From the NCBI GenBank assembly GCA_044868295.1, contig JBIOWF010000007.1, forward strand, positions 1 through 15,603: 15,603 nt of DNA, read 5' to 3'. The stretch comes from JBIOWF01 sp044868295. Lineage in GTDB: Bacteria; Actinomycetota; Actinomycetes; Streptosporangiales; Streptosporangiaceae. Position numbers and translations under genes: made by a program. The first letter of the stretch is position 1. Each line of letters begins with the position of its first letter. Of the stretch, positions 12,294-15,603 are shown in pieces. The notes under the pieces were generated by a model, which was not told the origin of the DNA, searched no databases, and saw only the letters and a list, made by a program, of their open reading frames with translations.

Positions 12294-12572
12294 CTATGTC
12301 CCCGTGAGAAGTATGGATGGGCACCACGCCACCTCGGCGGCCCGTGCCGGCTCGTGGCCATAGGCGTTGTCGATGACGCAGTCGAGGTAGATCAGAACCG
12401 TGCCGCCGGCCGCGGAGGTCTTCTTGAACTTCCTGTGCGCGTAGTTGGCACGGCCGGCGACCACCAAGCCGCCTGGCCGGGCGTAGGCGGACAGGCTGCC
12501 GTTGAAGCGGTCGTAGACGAGCGCCGCGGACTGGGCGGGGAGGAAAAGGGCAAAGCTGTGGTCAACGAGCAA
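12294..12572 (-). pseudogene. Probable decayed fragment of a hypothetical secreted-type protein
   Basis: A 92-codon frame with good G/C third positions but a doubtful TTG start and no ribosome binding site. The centre (ALVYDRFNGSLSAYARPGG, VVAGRANYAHRKFKK and GGTVLIYLDCVIDNAYG) resembles, from memory, the N-terminal part of longer actinomycete proteins of about 300 residues, perhaps glycoside-hydrolase-like, that read YLDPVIDNAYGRYH. After DNAYG the similarity is lost. In the next frame RHGPPRWRG looks like the family's following segment, so a frameshift seems likely. It has no signal peptide. It occupies most of the 453-bp gap between bioB and the ilvG-like gene. It could instead be a real small gene. 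Confidence 0.35.
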
Positions 12573-12595
12573 GCCAAGACCAAGCGACTGACTGG

Positions 12596-12601
12596 TAGGT
12601 T
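12596..12601 (+). promoter_or_regulatory. -10 box of a probable leaderless promoter for the ilvG-like gene
   Basis: TAGGTT ends 6 nt before the ATG at 12608. The bases between (CCGGGC) give no Shine-Dalgarno. This places the transcription start at or within a base or two of the start codon. No -35 box stands out. Confidence 0.5.
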
Positions 12602-12607
12602 CCGGGC

Positions 12608-14254
12608 ATGGAGTCAGCCAAGCACGCGGGCGACGTCGCGGTCGCCGTCTCCAAGGCGTACGGCGTCGAGACGATGTTCACGCTGTCCGGGGGGCACGTC
12701 TTCCCGCTCTACGACGGCGCGGTCCACGAGGGCATGCGCATCCTGGACGTACGGCACGAGCAGAGCGCCGTGTTCGCCGCCGAAGCGACCGCCCGGCTCA
12801 CCCGCCGGCCCGGTCTGGCCGTACTGACCGCGGGGCCGGGGATCACCAACGGCGTCTCCGGTGTCGCGACGGCCCACTTCAACGGTTCACCGGTCGTCGT
12901 GCTCGGCGGGCGCGCGCCGCAGTCCCGCTGGGGTTCGGGCGCGCTCCAGGAGATGAACCACCCGCCGCTCTTCAAGCCGATCACCAAGCTCGCCTTCACC
13001 GGCGCGGGCGCCGACTCGATCGGCCAGGACGTCGAGATGGCGTTCCGTACGGCTGTCGCCCCACATCGCGGGCCGGTCTTCCTCGATTTCCACATGGACC
13101 ACCTGTTCTCCCCCTCGCCCGAGCACGTGACCAAGACGCTGACCCCGTCGCCGCTGGAGCCCGACCCCGACGCGCTCGCCGGGATCGCCCGCCTGATCGC
13201 CGAGGCCGAGCGGCCGGTGCTGGTTCTCGGATCCGACGTCTGGATGGACCGCGCGGAGGAGACGGCACGGGACTTCGCCGAGCAGCACCGGCTGCCGGTC
13301 GTCCTCAACGGCCAGGGCCGCGGGATCCTCCCGGCCGGGCACGAGCTGCTCGTGACCCGGGCGAGAGGGGTCGCGTTCGGACAGGCCGACCTCGTCATCG
13401 TCGTCGGCGCCCCGCTGGACTTCCGCCTCGGCTACGGCTGGTTCGGCGGCAAGGACGGCGCCCCGCTCGCCAAGGTCGTCCACATCGCCGACGCGCCCTC
13501 CCAGCTGGCCACGCACACCGGCCTGGCCGGCTCGGCGGCCGGAGACCTGTCGGTCATCCTGTGGGGACTCGACACGGCCTGCGTCGACCAGGGGGTGAAC
13601 CCGAAGGCGTACGCACCGTGGGTGACGAAGCTGGCCGAGGCGGCCGCCGCCGCGATCGCCGGGGACGCCGCCCTGCTGGAGTCGGACTCCGACCCGATCC
13701 ACCCGATGCGCGTCTACGGCGAGCTCGGCAAACTGCTGGCCGACGACGCCGTGGTCATCGGCGACGGCGGAGACTTCGTCTCCTACGCCGGGAAGTACGT
13801 CGAGCCTCGCAACCCGGGCAACTGGCTGGACCCTGGCCCCTACGGATGCCTCGGCACCGGGCTCGGCTACTCCATCGCCGCCCGGATCGCACGCCCCTCC
13901 TCGCAGGTCGTGCTGCTGCTCGGCGACGGCGCGGCGGGCTTCTCGCTGATGGATGTGGACACGCTGGTCCGGCACCGGCTCCCGGTCGTCATGATCTGCG
14001 GCAACAACGGCATGTGGGGCCTGGAGAAGCACCCCATGCAGCTGCTGTACGGCTACGACGTGGCCGCGGAGCTCCAACCGCAGTGCCGGTACGACCAGGT
14101 CGTCACCGCTCTCGGTGGTGGCGGCGAGCTGGTCACCTCCCCGGCCGAGATCGGCCCGGCTCTCCAGCGGGCGTTCGACTCGGGCGTGCCGTACCTCGTG
14201 AACATCGCGACCGACCCAGAAGTCGCCTACCCACGCAATACGACAGGCCTGTGA
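12608..14254 (+). CDS. ilvG: Thiamine-diphosphate enzyme, acetolactate-synthase-like (IlvG/Rv1820 type)
   Basis: A 548-residue protein with the three-domain fold of acetohydroxyacid synthase and related TPP enzymes. The catalytic Glu51 is in VRHEQSAVFAAEA, next to the TFTLSGGH-type entry. The cofactor motif runs from GDG (439-441) to NN (466-467). The sequence tracks M. tuberculosis IlvG (Rv1820) closely, for example VVLGGRAPQSRWG, HPMRVYGELG, GPYGCLGTGLGYS and NNGMWGLEKHPM, and the end DPEVAYPR. IlvG is annotated as a catalytic acetolactate synthase subunit, but its physiological reaction is less clear than that of IlvB. No regulatory subunit (ilvN) or other branched-chain gene is nearby, so a different 2-keto acid substrate is possible. 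It appears leaderless and runs convergently towards the kinase gene (42 bp). Confidence 0.88.
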   Translation: MESAKHAGDVAVAVSKAYGVETMFTLSGGHVFPLYDGAVHEGMRILDVRHEQSAVFAAEATARLTRRPGLAVLTAGPGITNGVSGVATAHFNGSPVVVLGGRAPQSRWGSGALQEMNHPPLFKPITKLAFTGAGADSIGQDVEMAFRTAVAPHRGPVFLDFHMDHLFSPSPEHVTKTLTPSPLEPDPDALAGIARLIAEAERPVLVLGSDVWMDRAEETARDFAEQHRLPVVLNGQGRGILPAGHELLVTRARGVAFGQADLVIVVGAPLDFRLGYGWFGGKDGAPLAKVVHIADAPSQLATHTGLAGSAAGDLSVILWGLDTACVDQGVNPKAYAPWVTKLAEAAAAAIAGDAALLESDSDPIHPMRVYGELGKLLADDAVVIGDGGDFVSYAGKYVEPRNPGNWLDPGPYGCLGTGLGYSIAARIARPSSQVVLLLGDGAAGFSLMDVDTLVRHRLPVVMICGNNGMWGLEKHPMQLLYGYDVAAELQPQCRYDQVVTALGGGGELVTSPAEIGPALQRAFDSGVPYLVNIATDPEVAYPRNTTGL

Positions 14255-14296
14255 CTGAGCCGCCCCCTCCAAGACCCGGCGCCCGCGGGCGAGTCG

Positions 14297-15603
14297 TCAA
14301 ACGGGCACGGGGCTCGGCGTCGGGGTCGGCGAGGGGCTGGTAGACGGCGACGGGCACGCCTTCCTAGGCACCTCGATGGCGACGGACGACCCTTCTTCCG
14401 CGAGCGTCCCGGCCACGGGCGACTGCTCGGTCACCGCGCCCAGGCAGTCACCGCTTCCGGAGTACCGAACGTGCGGTTCGAAACCGAACCTGGTGAGCTT
14501 GGCCTTCGCCCTGCTCTCTGAAAGGCCCTTCACCAACGGGACCTTGTCCATGCCCTCGGTCGGGGAAGGCGAGGGAGAGGGACTCGGCGAGGGGCTGCGC
14601 GACGGGGTCGGCTTGGGCGGGACGCGGGTGAAGGTCGGCCGCGGGCTGGGGGACGGCGACTTGGACGGCCGTCGGGTAGGGGTCTTGGACGGGGTAGGCG
14701 TATCGGAGACCACCGCCAAGGGCGCGGGGCTGGTCGTGGGGTCCGGGTCGTCCTGCCCCGCCGCGGCCAGGCCGACCAGGCCGAAACCCACCAAAGCCAC
14801 GAGCACGACGGAGCCGGCCACCGCGGCCGCGATGGGGCCCCGGCGGCGTTTCTGCGACACGGCGCGCCGAGACGCCCGCGGTCCGGACGGCGACGCCACC
14901 GTGGTCGTCGCCGGTACGGCGGGGCCGCCCTGCCACGTCTCCCGCGTGACCCGGTAGGTCGGATCCTGCTCGGGGAACCCCGGCTCCGGGTGCGTCGGGA
15001 AGCCGGGCGCGCCGAAGGCGGGAGCCGGACCGGTCAGGGCGTGCGGATCGGGGATGGGCGCTGCCACCGGATCGAATTGCTCGGTGGTGGAAACGACGGA
15101 CTGGCGGGCGGCCTGGCTCATCGCTCCGGCGCTCGGCCAGCGGCGAGCGGGGTCCTTCAACAGCGCGCGCTCGACGAACCGCCGCACGGCGAGCGGCACG
15201 TCGGCCGGCAGCGGCGGCGGCTCCTCGCGAATGTGCTTCAACGCGATCGTCACCGGCGTGTCCCCGTCGAAGGGGCGTTGCCCGGCGACGCATTCGTAGG
15301 CCACCACGCCCAGCGCGTAGATGTCGACCGCGGGCGTGACGGGCGCGCCCTCGGCCTGCTCGGGCGCGCAGTACGCGGCCGTGCCGAGGACCATGCCCGC
15401 GTCGGTCAGCCGGCTGGCCGCGTCCGCGCGCGCGATGCCGAAGTCGGTGAGCACCAAAGTGCCGTCCGGCCGGACGAGCAGGTTGCCGGGTTTGACGTCG
15501 CGGTGCACGATGCCGTTCTCGTGTGCCGCCTGCAGCGCGTCGGCGGCCTGCGCCACCAGCGCCATCGTGCGCGCCGGGGTGAGCCGGCCGACCCGGCTGA
15601 GCG
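14297..15603 (-). CDS. Membrane Ser/Thr protein kinase with one PASTA domain (5' end outside window)
   Basis: PknB-type kinase; 434 residues are visible, while the N-lobe and start lie past 15603. The first visible residues are LSRVGRLTPARTMALV. Catalytic features are the loop HRDVKPGN, the metal-binding DFG in LTDFGIARAD, the activation-segment end GTAAYCAPEQ, and VDIYALGVVAYECVAGQRPF. After a 90-residue linker comes one membrane span (GPIAAAVAGSVVLVALVGFG). Outside is a low-complexity Ser/Pro/Thr stalk of about 60 residues, then a single PASTA-like domain (VPLVKGLSESRAKAKL, ending VAIEVPRKA), then a second Ser/Pro tail to the stop. PASTA domains bind peptidoglycan fragments; classic PknB has four, so one is on the short side. 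The Pro-rich tail after the PASTA domain is unusual. The substrate is unknown. Confidence 0.93.
   Translation of the reverse strand, partial: LSRVGRLTPARTMALVAQAADALQAAHENGIVHRDVKPGNLLVRPDGTLVLTDFGIARADAASRLTDAGMVLGTAAYCAPEQAEGAPVTPAVDIYALGVVAYECVAGQRPFDGDTPVTIALKHIREEPPPLPADVPLAVRRFVERALLKDPARRWPSAGAMSQAARQSVVSTTEQFDPVAAPIPDPHALTGPAPAFGAPGFPTHPEPGFPEQDPTYRVTRETWQGGPAVPATTTVASPSGPRASRRAVSQKRRRGPIAAAVAGSVVLVALVGFGLVGLAAAGQDDPDPTTSPAPLAVVSDTPTPSKTPTRRPSKSPSPSPRPTFTRVPPKPTPSRSPSPSPSPSPSPTEGMDKVPLVKGLSESRAKAKLTRFGFEPHVRYSGSGDCLGAVTEQSPVAGTLAEEGSSVAIEVPRKACPSPSTSPSPTPTPSPVPV

Noticed and set aside
1..15603. CRISPR array, tRNA or rRNA genes, prophage or toxin-antitoxin system
   Set aside because: No spaced repeats of CRISPR type, no cloverleaf or rRNA sequence, and no phage or toxin-like genes were recognised on either strand.

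Overview
The window is a piece of a high-GC actinobacterial chromosome. The gene set (WhiB1/WblE, a PdtaS-type histidine kinase, an RsbW/UsfX-SigF pair, nickel superoxide dismutase, DasR, a PASTA-type Ser/Thr kinase), the GTG/TTG starts and the strong third-position GC bias fit a filamentous actinomycete. The protein sequences look more like Streptosporangiales than Streptomyces, but that placement is inference. From memory, several of these genes (malic enzyme, sodN/sodX, the SigF-type sigma and its anti-sigma, whiB/wblE, the histidine kinase, dasR) also lie near one another in Streptomyces coelicolor, so most of the window reads as conserved core chromosome, not a mobile island.

Layout. 1-239: on the minus strand, the 5' end of a group II intron (probably class IIC) starts 2 bp past a perfect 16-bp terminator hairpin that ends the malic enzyme transcript; a 12-bp tandem repeat lies between. 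240-1424 (-): malic enzyme. 1425-1711: divergent control region. 1712-2239 (+): CGNR zinc-finger protein. 2253-3044: divergent sodX (-) and sodN (+), the Ni-SOD maturation protease and its substrate. 3245-4467 (+): overlapping anti-sigma and sigma-F-family genes behind a leader with a perfect 10-5-10 inverted repeat. 4548-4934 (-): small membrane protein. 5002-6099 (+): diacylglycerol-kinase-family lipid kinase carrying an in-frame 7-residue repeat insert. 6381-6635 (+): whiB1/wblE behind a long leader with a strong stem-loop and a CRP-like palindrome. 6848-8311 (-): pdtaS-like sensor kinase, convergent with whiB1 across an 11-bp-stem terminator. 8379-12154 (+): biotin cluster bioF-dasR-bioD-bioB. 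12294-12572 (-): probable decayed gene fragment. 12608-14254 (+): IlvG-like thiamine-diphosphate enzyme. 14297-15603 (-): Ser/Thr kinase with one PASTA domain, cut by the window end.

Function. The left half is rich in stress and redox control: Ni-SOD with its protease, the sigma/anti-sigma switch, the Fe-S sensor WhiB1 and the PdtaS kinase. The right half makes biotin, with a GntR/HutC regulator very similar to DasR (the N-acetylglucosamine regulator) translationally coupled to bioF. Three genes (lipid kinase, bioD, ilvG-like) have a -10-like hexamer 6-7 nt before the start codon and no Shine-Dalgarno, which suggests leaderless mRNAs.

I found no clearly new multi-gene system. The points most worth checking are the intron inserted at the malic enzyme terminator, DasR inside the biotin operon, the repeat insert in the lipid kinase, and the palindromes in the sigma-factor and whiB1 leaders.
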